A DNA stretch of 18,862 bases from Pseudomonadota bacterium (GTDB lineage: Bacteria; Myxococcota; Bradymonadia; UBA4248): NCBI GenBank assembly GCA_017629415.1, contig JAGBXG010000104.1, positions 1 to 18,862 of the forward strand, given 5' to 3'. Position 1 is the first letter of the stretch, and the number at the start of each line of letters is the position of its first letter. The notes beneath the pieces were generated by a model, which was not told the DNA's origin, ran no database searches, and was given only the letters and a program-made list of their open reading frames with translations. The position numbers were made by a program, and so were the translations under genes. Positions 6,034 to 14,055 of this stretch are shown here, one piece after another.

Positions 6034-8178
6034 TTATTCGCCAGTCGTTGCAGAACCACAGGCGGTGTCTGCAGCATCACATGGCAATACGCCAAGCAGG
6101 TATTCTCCGGCATTGGTGTCGCTTTTGAAAGTATCCACGACAATATCATACGTTCCGGCCGGAAGATTGGCTTCAACCCATTTGTCCCCGCGAGCCAGAC
6201 ATGAAGTGTCATTGGCGGCTTTTTTGAGATGAATATCGACGTCTGCGCCGGATGCACTGAGGGCAAAAGCTCGAATTTTGGTCGATTGTTTCAGTTCCAG
6301 ACGGTAATACAGTTCCGGTCCGGCCTCGTTTGTGCTTGAAGCGCAGCCATAATAGGAAATATGATTTTGTCCGGATGCCGTGCTGGCACTATGCGTATAA
6401 GGCAAACTGGAAATCACCCAAGGATCGGATTTGGAACCGCTGCCTGTAAACGGCACTGTTTCGGTATCGGGGGCTGCTTCACCGCGAATGACAGTGCGCC
6501 AGGCGCGATCCAGCATCTCAAGGGCATAGCGGTTGCGCGTATTGGCACCGCCTTGGAGTCCCGTTGATGTAAACGTACATCCTTTGTCCACATGCTTATG
6601 GTGTACGCCATCGGAACTCAAGCCATAGCTTGCCAGGGGCTCTTGCGACAGCTGAAGATTATAATAGGGCACTTGATATTTTTCGGCCAACCCGCGAGCC
6701 ACTGCATTGAACATCGAAACATAGTGGACAGGTTTGTTTTGTTCAGCCAAACTGCTTTGATCTGTGCGGATGCCTGTGCCAATAAATAAGGGAATGATAC
6801 CGCCGGATATGAGCTGTTCTGCGGCTTGGAGCATGTTGCGGTAATACCATTGCAACGTATAAAAATAGCCTTGATTGCCACCAGATATTGCTTTTTTGTT
6901 ATAGCCATACCATCCCATGTCGTTTGTGCCGTAGCCGACAAAGGCAAAACGCGGGTTCATTTCTTTAATTTCGTTGGTCATATAACCGCCGCTCAATGAC
7001 CAATACATGGTTTTGCCCAGAACTGCGGTTAAAGAATCGCGGTGAAAACAGTCTGTATTACTTTGAAAGGCATCTATTGCCCCTTGCAGGAACGTGGCAT
7101 CTGATAATGTCATGCCGCCTTTGGATCCTGTTTTGGAATAGCAGTACATAAAGACCGAACCGCTATACATGTGCGAATCGCCGACTTTGATGAATCGTAA
7201 GTCATTCCGCGAGCTGTTTTTGGCGCGAATGGCTTTCATCTGATCGACAACGTACGGCGTGACCGGCGAGAGCAGGCGGTTGCCTGGATAACGCGTGGGG
7301 GCCATCAGAACGGGTGCGGGTTGGCATTGTCCGTTTTCACAGCCATGTTCACAGGGGGTTACGGCAGACCATTGACGGCATCCGCTGCCGTCTGTGATGC
7401 AAGTTTGATAACCATGATTGGAACAACGGCGATTGCCGGCTTCACAGGCATGACTGCAAGTGCATTTTCCTTGGGCGCATGTGCCTTCACATGGTGTGAC
7501 AGAAGACCACTCCAGACAGCCGTCTCCATTGAGGTCTGTGCAGGTGCGTACACCGTTTTCATGACATGCCGTTTCTCCCATATTTTCACAGGCATCTGTG
7601 CATCCACATCGACCTTCGGAACATGATTGGCCTTCACCGCAGACGATGGGATCAGACCACTCCAGACAGGCATCATCATTAAAATTGCTGCACAGGCGAT
7701 AAGCTTGGGCACCATTTTCAAGAATTTCACATGTTCGGGCACCGTTTTGGGGACACATGTTCTGGCAGCCTGGAAATTCATTTGCCGTGCTGCATACGCC
7801 GTTTGAGCAAACTGTGTTTTCGGGACAGGCCTGCACAGACCACTCCAGACAGCCATCCCCATCGATGTCGGTGCAAACTTGAGATTCGCCGGCTTCTGAA
7901 CATTGTTTGCTGCCTTCACGGCATAAATTTTCGCAAGTGTCGCCGGAATCCGAGTTGCCGGAATCCGTGTCGCCGGAATCCGTGTCGCCGGAATCCGTGT
8001 CGCCGGAATCCGTGTCGCCGGAATCCGAGTTGCCGGAATCTGTGTTACCGGAATCCGAGTTGCCGGAATCTGTATTGGGGGGATAACCGCCTTCTTGAAT
8101 GACCAAAGAGCTGTCATCGCATCCCAGAGACAAACACATCAAAGCTCCTATAATCCCCAAAATCTTCTGATGACGCAT
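6034..8178 (-). CDS. Surface lipoprotein with Asp/Ser repeats, Cys-rich modules, SGNH hydrolase and PPC-like domain
   Basis: 714 residues. The leader MRHQKILGIIGALMCLSLG|C is lipoprotein-type, with lipidation at Cys20. Residues about 35-81 are DSG(N/D)(T/S) repeats, an extended spacer. Residues about 83-286 form four Cys-rich modules, three of them with CLEWS. The catalytic part follows: GDSH (Ser335), GTND (Asn419) and DGVH (Asp523, His526) are the SGNH/GDSL blocks I, III and V, so it is probably an esterase or deacetylase acting on an extracellular substrate, which I cannot name. Residues about 575-700 (GPELYYRLEL, LPAGTYDIVVDTF) look like a pre-peptidase C-terminal (PPC) domain. The ATG at 8178 is chosen because AGGAG lies six bases upstream; a GTG directly before it is the alternative. 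The gene follows the beta-barrel gene after 13 bases, so the two are likely co-transcribed. Confidence 0.9.
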   Translation of the reverse strand: MRHQKILGIIGALMCLSLGCDDSSLVIQEGGYPPNTDSGNSDSGNTDSGNSDSGDTDSGDTDSGDTDSGDTDSGNSDSGDTCENLCREGSKQCSEAGESQVCTDIDGDGCLEWSVQACPENTVCSNGVCSTANEFPGCQNMCPQNGARTCEILENGAQAYRLCSNFNDDACLEWSDPIVCGEGQSCSEGRCGCTDACENMGETACHENGVRTCTDLNGDGCLEWSSVTPCEGTCAQGKCTCSHACEAGNRRCSNHGYQTCITDGSGCRQWSAVTPCEHGCENGQCQPAPVLMAPTRYPGNRLLSPVTPYVVDQMKAIRAKNSSRNDLRFIKVGDSHMYSGSVFMYCYSKTGSKGGMTLSDATFLQGAIDAFQSNTDCFHRDSLTAVLGKTMYWSLSGGYMTNEIKEMNPRFAFVGYGTNDMGWYGYNKKAISGGNQGYFYTLQWYYRNMLQAAEQLISGGIIPLFIGTGIRTDQSSLAEQNKPVHYVSMFNAVARGLAEKYQVPYYNLQLSQEPLASYGLSSDGVHHKHVDKGCTFTSTGLQGGANTRNRYALEMLDRAWRTVIRGEAAPDTETVPFTGSGSKSDPWVISSLPYTHSASTASGQNHISYYGCASSTNEAGPELYYRLELKQSTKIRAFALSASGADVDIHLKKAANDTSCLARGDKWVEANLPAGTYDIVVDTFKSDTNAGEYLLGVLPCDAADTACGSATTGE
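7942..8076 (-). repeat. 15-bp tandem repeat, nine units, encoding Asp-Ser-Gly repeats
   Basis: Nine contiguous 15-base units of gccggaatcCGTGTC type, with minor variants, lie in frame in the SGNH lipoprotein gene. Each encodes five residues (DSGDT or DSGNS/T). Four adjacent units (7957-8016) are identical, which favours copy-number change by slippage. Because units are 15 bases, gain or loss stays in frame and only changes stalk length. Confidence 0.95.
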
Positions 8179-8191
8179 CACTGACTCCTGT

Positions 8192-8803
8192 TTAATATCC
8201 TATAATGATGCCAAATACGACGACAGGCACCGTTCGTTTATGGCCGAATATTGTATCAAAATCATCCATCAGGGGAAACCGCACACCGGCCGTAAAACGA
8301 AGGCTTTGCAAAACGGCATTTGTATTTTGGGCATGATAAGGCTCTGAACCGAGACTGAGGCCGGTATCGATGAGAAACATGCCGGCCCGAGCGGGAGCAA
8401 AATAACACCGTGCGCCGACATCGATGGTCAATATCACGAGTTTTCCAGGCCAATGCACATCAAGTGCGGCAAGTAATCCTAAGCTTCCAAGATGCCATGT
8501 TTCAAGCGTTTGCTTGTTTCTCTGATAGGACATAGGGGCTTCGAGCGTCAGGGCAAGGCCGGCTTCAATGCGTCCATGTACGGATAACCAGGAAAGAGGC
8601 GTCCACCCGAGCCCCAGACTGACAGAAGGTTCTATACCGGAACGTATTCTGTCGGTTTCGGTATCAAAACGGTTCATGCGCAAATCAAACCCGAGTTCCA
8701 GACGAGCAGGATTGACAGGTTGGGGTGTCAGCTCTTGAGCTGCCAGATATGGCATGGGAAAAAACAGAAAAAAAAGCAGGGCTGACAGCAGTCTGATTGG
8801 CAT
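8192..8803 (-). CDS. Small outer-membrane beta-barrel-like protein with signal peptide
   Basis: 203 residues from the ATG at 8803. MPIRLLSALLFFLFFPMPYLAA is a signal peptide with cleavage expected before QELTP. The mature part alternates polar and hydrophobic residues in strand-like blocks (LELGFDLRM, PSVSLGLGW, HGRIEAGLALTL, LGLLAALDV, SLRFTAGVRF) and ends VVFGIIIGY, with the terminal aromatic residue typical of outer-membrane barrels. I do not recognise the family. The reading frame is open upstream to 8941, but that start would put about 46 residues before the signal peptide and would cross the kinase terminator, so it is rejected. The ribosome site (GGTGG) is weak. The gene probably has its own promoter in the AT-rich 8804-8852 stretch or relies on terminator read-through. 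It is followed 13 bases later by the SGNH lipoprotein gene. Confidence 0.75.
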   Translation of the reverse strand: MPIRLLSALLFFLFFPMPYLAAQELTPQPVNPARLELGFDLRMNRFDTETDRIRSGIEPSVSLGLGWTPLSWLSVHGRIEAGLALTLEAPMSYQRNKQTLETWHLGSLGLLAALDVHWPGKLVILTIDVGARCYFAPARAGMFLIDTGLSLGSEPYHAQNTNAVLQSLRFTAGVRFPLMDDFDTIFGHKRTVPVVVFGIIIGY

Positions 8804-8852
8804 AAACCACCGAAAACAGAAAAAACGCGAGAAAAAGAACGCCAAAGTTGGC

Positions 8853-8882
8853 AAAAAAAAGCCGTGCTTGAGGGCACGGCTT
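8853..8882 (-). terminator. Intrinsic terminator of the Ser/Thr kinase gene
   Basis: On the minus strand AAGCCGTGC and GCACGGCTT form a perfect 9-bp stem with a 6-base loop, followed by an uninterrupted T run (8853-8860 plus the stem end). It begins 24 bases after the kinase stop codon. Confidence 0.92.
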
Positions 8883-8906
8883 GATGGCAATATTATTGCT
8901 GAAAGA

Positions 8907-10034
8907 TTATCCGAACAGTTTGACAGCAACGACGACAACAATGGCGATGACGACGACCAAAATACTGATCAGGATGATCGATGTTTTATTGAGTGCAAAG
9001 CCTTTAGAAGCTTTTTGGGGTTTGGGGCCTTCGACTGGCTGAAGCAGAACTGTGGGTTTGGCATATTCATCTTTGGCGCTTTCAATTTCGGCTTGAATGC
9101 CTTTTAAAACATCGCAAAGCTCATTGCCGTCTGCGTATCGTTCGACAGGTTCTTTTTTCATGCATTTATAGATGCATTTAATGAGGCTGTCGGGCACATG
9201 ATATTCTGGGCGCGGTGTGCATTTCGGCGTTGCACTGTGTACCTGGGCGTACATCACTTCCATGGGGGTTTTGCTGTCATAGGGCAAATCTCCTGAGATG
9301 GCCTGGAACAGCATGATACCCATGGCATAGACATCGACGCCGGCGGTAATATCGATCATGCCCATAGCCTGTTCAGGGCTCATATAATGCGGCGTACCGA
9401 AGGCAACGCCTGCCATCGTCAGTTTTTTGGAAGCACTTTGGAGACGGGCAAAACCGAAGTCCAAAACTTTGACGTGTTCTTCCCCTTGTTCGTCTTTAAC
9501 AATAAAAACATTTTCAGGTTTCAAATCGCGGTGGAATATGCCGCGATGATGAGCCTCGCCCAGGGCGGAAGAAATTTCGACAAACCAGCGAATCATCGTT
9601 GGCAGGTCAGTCACTTCTTTGCGGAACACATCAAACAGGGTACGGCCTTTGAGCAATTCCATGGCCATAAACACAGTTTTATGCTTGTCGTCAGGCGCAC
9701 AGCCGTAAAGCTTGACGATATTGGGATGATCCAATGCAGAAACGACTTCAGCTTCACGGAAAAAACGATCCTTCAGGGTTTCGTCTTCCATGTACTCGCT
9801 TTTCAGAATCTTCAGGGCGATCATTTGGCCAGTATATTTGGCTTTTGCACGATAAATGCGTCCCATGCCGCCTTCGCCAATCAACGCCAAGGGCACATAT
9901 TGACCGCCTACCAACGATCCCAGCATGGGATCCTGCGCAAGATTTTTATTCTCAATATAATGCCAGCCACCGCCACAGTTTTGGCATTCTTTGGCGAGTT
10001 CCCCTTGAGCGTTACAGTTTGGACAAATTGCCAT
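8907..10034 (-). CDS. Membrane-anchored Hanks-type Ser/Thr protein kinase with N-terminal zinc ribbon
   Basis: 375 residues. Cys4/Cys7 and Cys17/Cys20 (CPNC, CQNC) form a zinc-ribbon-like module. The kinase domain spans about 45-315: Gly loop GEGGMG (53-58), Lys75 in ALKILK, Glu94 in the alpha-C helix, HRDLKPEN (168-175, catalytic Asp170), DFG (192-194), SPE (219-221) and Asp234. All key residues are present, so it should be active. A linker with Pro/Lys follows, then one membrane helix (about 353-372) and a very short tail. This puts the kinase in the cytoplasm with essentially no extracellular sensor, unlike PASTA-type PknB. AAGGA lies six bases before the ATG at 10034. It is monocistronic: promoter at 10098-10126, terminator at 8853-8882. 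The substrate is not evident from the neighbours. Confidence 0.96.
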   Translation of the reverse strand: MAICPNCNAQGELAKECQNCGGGWHYIENKNLAQDPMLGSLVGGQYVPLALIGEGGMGRIYRAKAKYTGQMIALKILKSEYMEDETLKDRFFREAEVVSALDHPNIVKLYGCAPDDKHKTVFMAMELLKGRTLFDVFRKEVTDLPTMIRWFVEISSALGEAHHRGIFHRDLKPENVFIVKDEQGEEHVKVLDFGFARLQSASKKLTMAGVAFGTPHYMSPEQAMGMIDITAGVDVYAMGIMLFQAISGDLPYDSKTPMEVMYAQVHSATPKCTPRPEYHVPDSLIKCIYKCMKKEPVERYADGNELCDVLKGIQAEIESAKDEYAKPTVLLQPVEGPKPQKASKGFALNKTSIILISILVVVIAIVVVVAVKLFG

Positions 10035-10097
10035 AATTATTCCTTATTATTTAAATCCATCAATTAATGCGCCTCATTGATATGGCATACCTATTTT

Positions 10098-10126
10098 ATC
10101 TTATGCCACGTTGTCTTATTTGACAA
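10098..10126 (-). promoter_or_regulatory. Sigma70-type promoter of the kinase gene with overlapping inverted repeat
   Basis: Minus strand: TTGTCA (10121-10126), a 17-base spacer, then TAAGAT (10098-10103), about 65 bases before the start codon. The -35 is part of the inverted repeat TTGTC-N6-GACAA (10111-10126), a possible repressor or activator site. Confidence 0.5.
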
Positions 10127-10186
10127 TATTTTAGGCTACATTCGTGTTTCTCTTACGTATTTGATGGGGGTTGAGGGGTGGTTGGG

Positions 10187-10257
10187 GCGCGGCTATGTCG
10201 CTTCGCGCCATACGCCTTGCTGTGCGCGGCTATGTCGCTTCGCGCCATACGCCTTGC
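10187..10257 (+). repeat. Two identical 34-bp hairpin repeats in tandem
   Basis: GCGCGGCTATGTCGCTTCGC followed by GCCATACGCCTTGC occurs at 10187-10220 and again, identically, at 10224-10257, separated by TGT. Each copy has the family stem base GGCTATG/CATACGCC. The pair ends 22 bases from the stop codon of the L,D-transpeptidase gene and so lies 3' of it, on the opposite strand orientation. Confidence 0.9.
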
Positions 10258-10279
10258 ACGATTGCGCATCACAAGTCTA

Positions 10280-12583
10280 TTAAGGTGCCGCGAGTTCATC
10301 TGCGGGCGCGGCTTCTGCCCCCACACCGCCACCGAGTGCGGCTCTGGGAATCCAGGCTTTAGGTTCGGGCACGCATTCGAGGGATTCCGGTTTGGGAGGT
10401 TCCAAGGCATAACGCACATAACGATAGGGATCGGCCAGAAAATGGGCATTGCCGTCGTCATCCACACGGACAGTAAAATAATCGATAAAGACATCGAATC
10501 GCGTTTTGAGCACAATACGCCGTGTCACCATATCTTCGATTTCTGTCGCCAATGCATCGTACCATTGCCCATCGTATTGCAAAATGCGTTTGGCCAGTTC
10601 AAGAGGTTCCCAGACGCGCATACATCCGTGGCTGAAAGCTCGAATGGGATAACGGAATAACCCTTTTTGCGGACTGTCATGCAAAAATGTGCTGTGCGGA
10701 TTCGGGAAAATGAATTTGACGCGTCCGAGGGCATTATCTTCGGCAGGCAATTGACGCAAAACGGTATGCCCATTTTCGGTGAAATATTCAAAACCTTCGC
10801 GCTCAAGCCAAGTGGGATCGGCATTGATTTTTTCGATATAATCCTCCTGTTCGATGCGCGGCGGCACATTCCAATAGGGATTATATTCAACATAAAGCAT
10901 GCGTGCGTGCATGAGTGGGGTAGCATTAATGTATTTCCATGTTTTGGTTGTCGGATCACACTGGCGTTTTGCATTCCCCACCACAATCGGGAATCTGTAT
11001 GCCAATTTCCCCTCACGCCAAATCTCGCCATGGAAATCCGGCACATTAATATAGATATAATACGGCGATTCGGTGATTTGAGTTTTGTGCCACCGCCGCA
11101 AATTTTCATCGATTTGAGCAAGCCGTTTTTCTACAGGCGTATTGAGACTTGTCCAGAATGACTTTTGGATGCCTTTTTCTTCATCCAGCTCAAGCTGATG
11201 TGTCTCGTGATAATAGCGAACAGCGGCGCGGAGATCGTCGTCGTAAATGTCAAAGCCTTCCTGCAAAGCCGCCTGTTCGGAAACATCGCCATGATAATAG
11301 CCTTCCATGGCCAAACGGCGTTTAAGATCAGGCACGACCGGTGATGGCTTGTTGCGTCTGAGTTTGGTTTGTTTCACTTTGGGCCAGCTTTGAATGGAAG
11401 CATAACGGTTACGTATTTCCATCAGCAATTTGTATTGCGCATGTGCTGGATAGAGATTGTCAACGAGTTCCTGAACGGTCTGGGCGTTTTGAAGCTTGGC
11501 CTTTTGGGCATCTGCAGCTTGAGTTTCTGCAACATGGGCGTCTTTGGCATCTTCAGATTCGGCATTGATATCACCTTTGGCCGTGCCTGTAAGCTCTGAT
11601 GGGGCAGTGCCTTCATCCTCTAAATCTGAGAGAGTATCAGACGGTGTTTTTTGCCCTTTTTCCACGTCTTTTTTCAGCCCGGGAGCCGGTGCATCGAGAA
11701 CAGCGGCAAGCGTGGTCAGCCAGGTTTTCGTTCTGTTCGCTGAAATGGCACGATATTTTTTTTCGGTCGGACGTTTTCCCAAACTGGCGGTTTCATCTTC
11801 GGTGAGATGGGACAAATTGTCAAAAGCCATTTCACGGGCAAAGCGCATGGCAATGTCTGTCGTTAAGACCTCAAGCAAAGCCGATTGACGTGCCGTCGTA
11901 GCCATGGCTTGTGCTCGCGAGGCAACGGCTTGATGTAAGCGCGGCATATGGGTTTCGTCTTTGACAAGATCAAGCACGAGATTTTGAATGGCATCCGGAT
12001 CGGCAACATTGAGATTTCGTTCGATGATCAGGCCGACAATATAGGCTTCTTCTTCCGGCGTGAATGTGAAGGTTTCATGCGGTGTACCGCTCTGTATCTC
12101 CTGAAGCGCATTTTGGGCATCGAGCCATGGCTGAATATCCAGTTTAGAACCGAGGCCATGGGCATCCAGGTGACGCAATTCTTTGAACAAGGGTTCTGCA
12201 GCAGGATCGAGTGCACTGTCTGTCACAAAAATCGGCGCAAACTGGCGTTCTTCGTAGATGGCTTGAACATCAGCCGGCTGCATAAATTTGATCTGTGCGC
12301 CGTTTGTTTTTGTCTTTTCTTTGGGAGAAGATGTGACAAGTGTTTGAATTTCCTTTGTAAGATTGTCGGATTTTGCAAATTTCATCGCAAATGCGGCCAG
12401 ATTTTTTGCATTATTCTTAACAAAGGCTTCAATTTGTTTTTGTTTTTGGGCTTTGATTTCTGCTTCTTTGTCGGCGGTTTCTTGAGCTTGCTGTTTGGCG
12501 ATTTGTGCCGGATCTGTTTGAGTGCCGCCGCACCCAGTGACGATGAGAGCCAAAAAAGGCCATGCCATCCATTGTTTCATCAT
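10280..12583 (-). CDS. Lipoprotein L,D-transpeptidase, LdtD/YcbB-like
   Basis: 767 residues from the ATG at 12583. MMKQWMAWPFLALIVTG|C is a lipoprotein leader with lipidation at Cys18. A long helical, Lys/Gln- and Ala/Glu-rich region follows (20-385). Residues about 418-482 (RRLAMEGYYHGD, AVRYYHETHQL) resemble a peptidoglycan-binding repeat. Residues about 507-671 are a YkuD catalytic domain with NALGRVKFIFPNPHSTFLHD and FSHGCMRV, nucleophile Cys654; the segment after it (YFTVRVDDDG) also matches LdtD. The enzyme would make 3-3 cross-links in, or attach proteins to, peptidoglycan from the periplasm. The frame is open to 12685, but the added 34 residues would precede the signal peptide and a candidate promoter lies within them. 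The C-terminus ends in a Gly/Ala/Pro-rich tail. An acidic insert at about 310-365 makes it longer than Escherichia coli YcbB (about 615). Confidence 0.93.
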   Translation of the reverse strand: MMKQWMAWPFLALIVTGCGGTQTDPAQIAKQQAQETADKEAEIKAQKQKQIEAFVKNNAKNLAAFAMKFAKSDNLTKEIQTLVTSSPKEKTKTNGAQIKFMQPADVQAIYEERQFAPIFVTDSALDPAAEPLFKELRHLDAHGLGSKLDIQPWLDAQNALQEIQSGTPHETFTFTPEEEAYIVGLIIERNLNVADPDAIQNLVLDLVKDETHMPRLHQAVASRAQAMATTARQSALLEVLTTDIAMRFAREMAFDNLSHLTEDETASLGKRPTEKKYRAISANRTKTWLTTLAAVLDAPAPGLKKDVEKGQKTPSDTLSDLEDEGTAPSELTGTAKGDINAESEDAKDAHVAETQAADAQKAKLQNAQTVQELVDNLYPAHAQYKLLMEIRNRYASIQSWPKVKQTKLRRNKPSPVVPDLKRRLAMEGYYHGDVSEQAALQEGFDIYDDDLRAAVRYYHETHQLELDEEKGIQKSFWTSLNTPVEKRLAQIDENLRRWHKTQITESPYYIYINVPDFHGEIWREGKLAYRFPIVVGNAKRQCDPTTKTWKYINATPLMHARMLYVEYNPYWNVPPRIEQEDYIEKINADPTWLEREGFEYFTENGHTVLRQLPAEDNALGRVKFIFPNPHSTFLHDSPQKGLFRYPIRAFSHGCMRVWEPLELAKRILQYDGQWYDALATEIEDMVTRRIVLKTRFDVFIDYFTVRVDDDGNAHFLADPYRYVRYALEPPKPESLECVPEPKAWIPRAALGGGVGAEAAPADELAAP

Positions 12584-12673
12584 AAATTCACCGTATTGAG
12601 CATCCTTGCTTTGTCGGATCATTTGTAAACTTTTTGCAGGGCATGGACGCCCCAGGGAATACTCCCCAAAGTT

Positions 12674-12701
12674 ATTATGGCTCACTGATGGTTAAAGGCA
12701 A
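12674..12701 (-). promoter_or_regulatory. Candidate promoter of the L,D-transpeptidase gene
   Basis: Minus strand: TTGCCT (12696-12701), a 16-base spacer, then CATAAT (12674-12679). Transcription would start near 12667, upstream of the chosen ATG at 12583 and downstream of the alternative start at 12685. Confidence 0.35.
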
Positions 12702-12733
12702 ATAAGTGAGGAATACAAAGAAAAAAGCATGGA

Positions 12734-12765
12734 TTGACGCGCATTTGAAAAAAATGACTTATAAT
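12734..12765 (+). promoter_or_regulatory. Candidate promoter of the SH3b/C39 protease gene
   Basis: TTGACG (12734-12739) and a perfect TATAAT (12760-12765) are separated by 20 bases, longer than the usual 16-18, so the promoter may be weak or need an activator. Transcription would begin about 30 bases before the ATG, and AAGGAG (12789-12794) is the ribosome site. Confidence 0.5.
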
Positions 12766-12801
12766 ATGGATAGGTATTTTTGAAGCCTAAGGAGATGAAC
12801 G

Positions 12802-14013
12802 ATGACTACAGCATTACAAAAAAGCTTGAGCCCCACCGCACTTTCTGCAACGAAAAGTGGTGCATTGGCTGTCCAGACTTCAAATTTGGTTCGTCAGGCG
12901 GCTCAACGTATACAAAAGACAATGCCGATCAAAAAATCTGGCGCAATCAAGCGTGAAACCGGTATTTCTCAAGTAACCAAGCCCATTGTAAAACAGAATG
13001 ATCCCATTGGACAGGCGACGGTCACGGCGGGTTCATTGAATGTGCGATCGGGTCCGGGGACAAATTATGCGCGCATTGGCGGTGTGAACAAAGGCCGTGT
13101 TCTTGATGTTTATGAGGAAAAAGACGGCTGGCTTCAAATTTTATACAATACGCAGGAGGGTTGGGTTTCAAAGCAATATACCGATTACAAGGGGGAAGAA
13201 CCCGAAATTACAGATCCTGAACCCGAACCCGAACCCGAGCCTGAAGTCAAATACGTCAAGACGACAGATGCCTTGAACATGAGAGATATTCCGGGTTCCG
13301 GCACAACCCCGGATCCGAATTCCAAGGTTTATTTGACGATTCCGGCCGGCACGGTACTGACTGTTCAGGATGAAAAGAACGGCTGGTATAAAGTTTCTTA
13401 CGGTGGTTATACGGGCTGGGTGTGTGCGAATTGGACGGCCAGTTATACGCCGCCGCCCACGCCGGATGGAAAAGTTCCGGATGGCGGCGAAGGTGTGGTC
13501 GTCGATGTGCCCATTGATCCGCAAAACACGAGTTATAACTGCGGTGCGGCTTCCGGCGCGATGTCACTGGCCGCGCGCGGATTAAAAATCTCAGAGCAGG
13601 AAGTCGCCGCACAGGCAGGAACAAATTCCAGCGATGGGACTGTCGTTTATAAACTGTCGAATGCACTCAATCATTTTGCAGGTTCCGGCACATACCGTTA
13701 TACCAACATGAAGAATTATGCTTATCAAGATTTCTTCAATGCCATGAAAACGAGCATTTCTGCAGTCGCTTTGCCTGTTGTTCGTCTCAAACCGACAGCG
13801 ATGGCCGATTTTGGTTACAAATCAGGCGGCCATTATGTTTGTATTTCCGGTGCTTATACTTCGTCATCTGGGGAGCGCCGGTTTGTCATCAACGATCCCT
13901 ACAGCAGCAAATGGTCCAGTTCCAATCCGCAAGGTCAAAAGATCGATGTCAAAGCTGACGATATTCTGGAATGCTCGAAATCGATGGGAGATGCCTGGTT
14001 CATTCATGGTTAA
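12802..14013 (+). CDS. Two-SH3b-domain C39-like cysteine protease
   Basis: 403 residues. No signal peptide: the first 60 residues are polar, Ala/Ser/Lys-rich and lack a hydrophobic core. SH3b domain 1 spans about 72-127 (LNVRSGPGTNYARIGGV, GWVSKQY) and SH3b domain 2 about 150-212 (ALNMRDIPG, GWVCANW), joined by an EPEPEP linker (139-148). A Peptidase_C39_2-type domain covers about 235-403: YNCGAASGAMSLA gives the nucleophile Cys247, SGGHYVCISG the His344 and INDPYSS the Asp365. Such enzymes are papain-like proteases; SH3b domains commonly bind peptidoglycan or surface ligands. AAGGAG lies seven bases before the ATG. The gene is divergent from the L,D-transpeptidase gene. With no export signal it is either cytoplasmic, released by lysis, or exported by a system not relying on a Sec leader. 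I cannot choose between a defence toxin, a housekeeping protease and an effector. Confidence 0.9.
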   Translation: MTTALQKSLSPTALSATKSGALAVQTSNLVRQAAQRIQKTMPIKKSGAIKRETGISQVTKPIVKQNDPIGQATVTAGSLNVRSGPGTNYARIGGVNKGRVLDVYEEKDGWLQILYNTQEGWVSKQYTDYKGEEPEITDPEPEPEPEPEVKYVKTTDALNMRDIPGSGTTPDPNSKVYLTIPAGTVLTVQDEKNGWYKVSYGGYTGWVCANWTASYTPPPTPDGKVPDGGEGVVVDVPIDPQNTSYNCGAASGAMSLAARGLKISEQEVAAQAGTNSSDGTVVYKLSNALNHFAGSGTYRYTNMKNYAYQDFFNAMKTSISAVALPVVRLKPTAMADFGYKSGGHYVCISGAYTSSSGERRFVINDPYSSKWSSSNPQGQKIDVKADDILECSKSMGDAWFIHG

Positions 14014-14055
14014 ACCGCAAACATCATGGAGCGGTATTGCGAGCTTGCTCGCATG

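Noticed and set aside
5856..6266. N-terminal extension of the 63-residue gene to 200 codons
   Set aside because: It overlaps the SGNH gene by over 200 bases and passes through two hairpin repeats. The strong ribosome site is at 5864-5869.
7942..8076. Possible CRISPR-like array
   Set aside because: The units are directly adjacent with no spacers and stay in frame within a lipoprotein gene.
7359..8117. 252-codon minus-strand frame with repeated ATRIP peptide
   Set aside because: It is a frame shadow of the SGNH lipoprotein gene. The repeat peptide is the 15-bp Asp/Ser repeat read in another frame.
8804..8941. Longer start for the barrel protein
   Set aside because: It would cross the kinase terminator and overlap the kinase coding end, placing about 46 residues before a clear signal peptide.
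10187..10257. Possible two-repeat CRISPR
   Set aside because: The gap between copies is 3 bases, each copy is a hairpin, and there are no cas genes.
12584..12685. Upstream start of the L,D-transpeptidase
   Set aside because: It would bury the lipoprotein leader 34 residues inside the protein.
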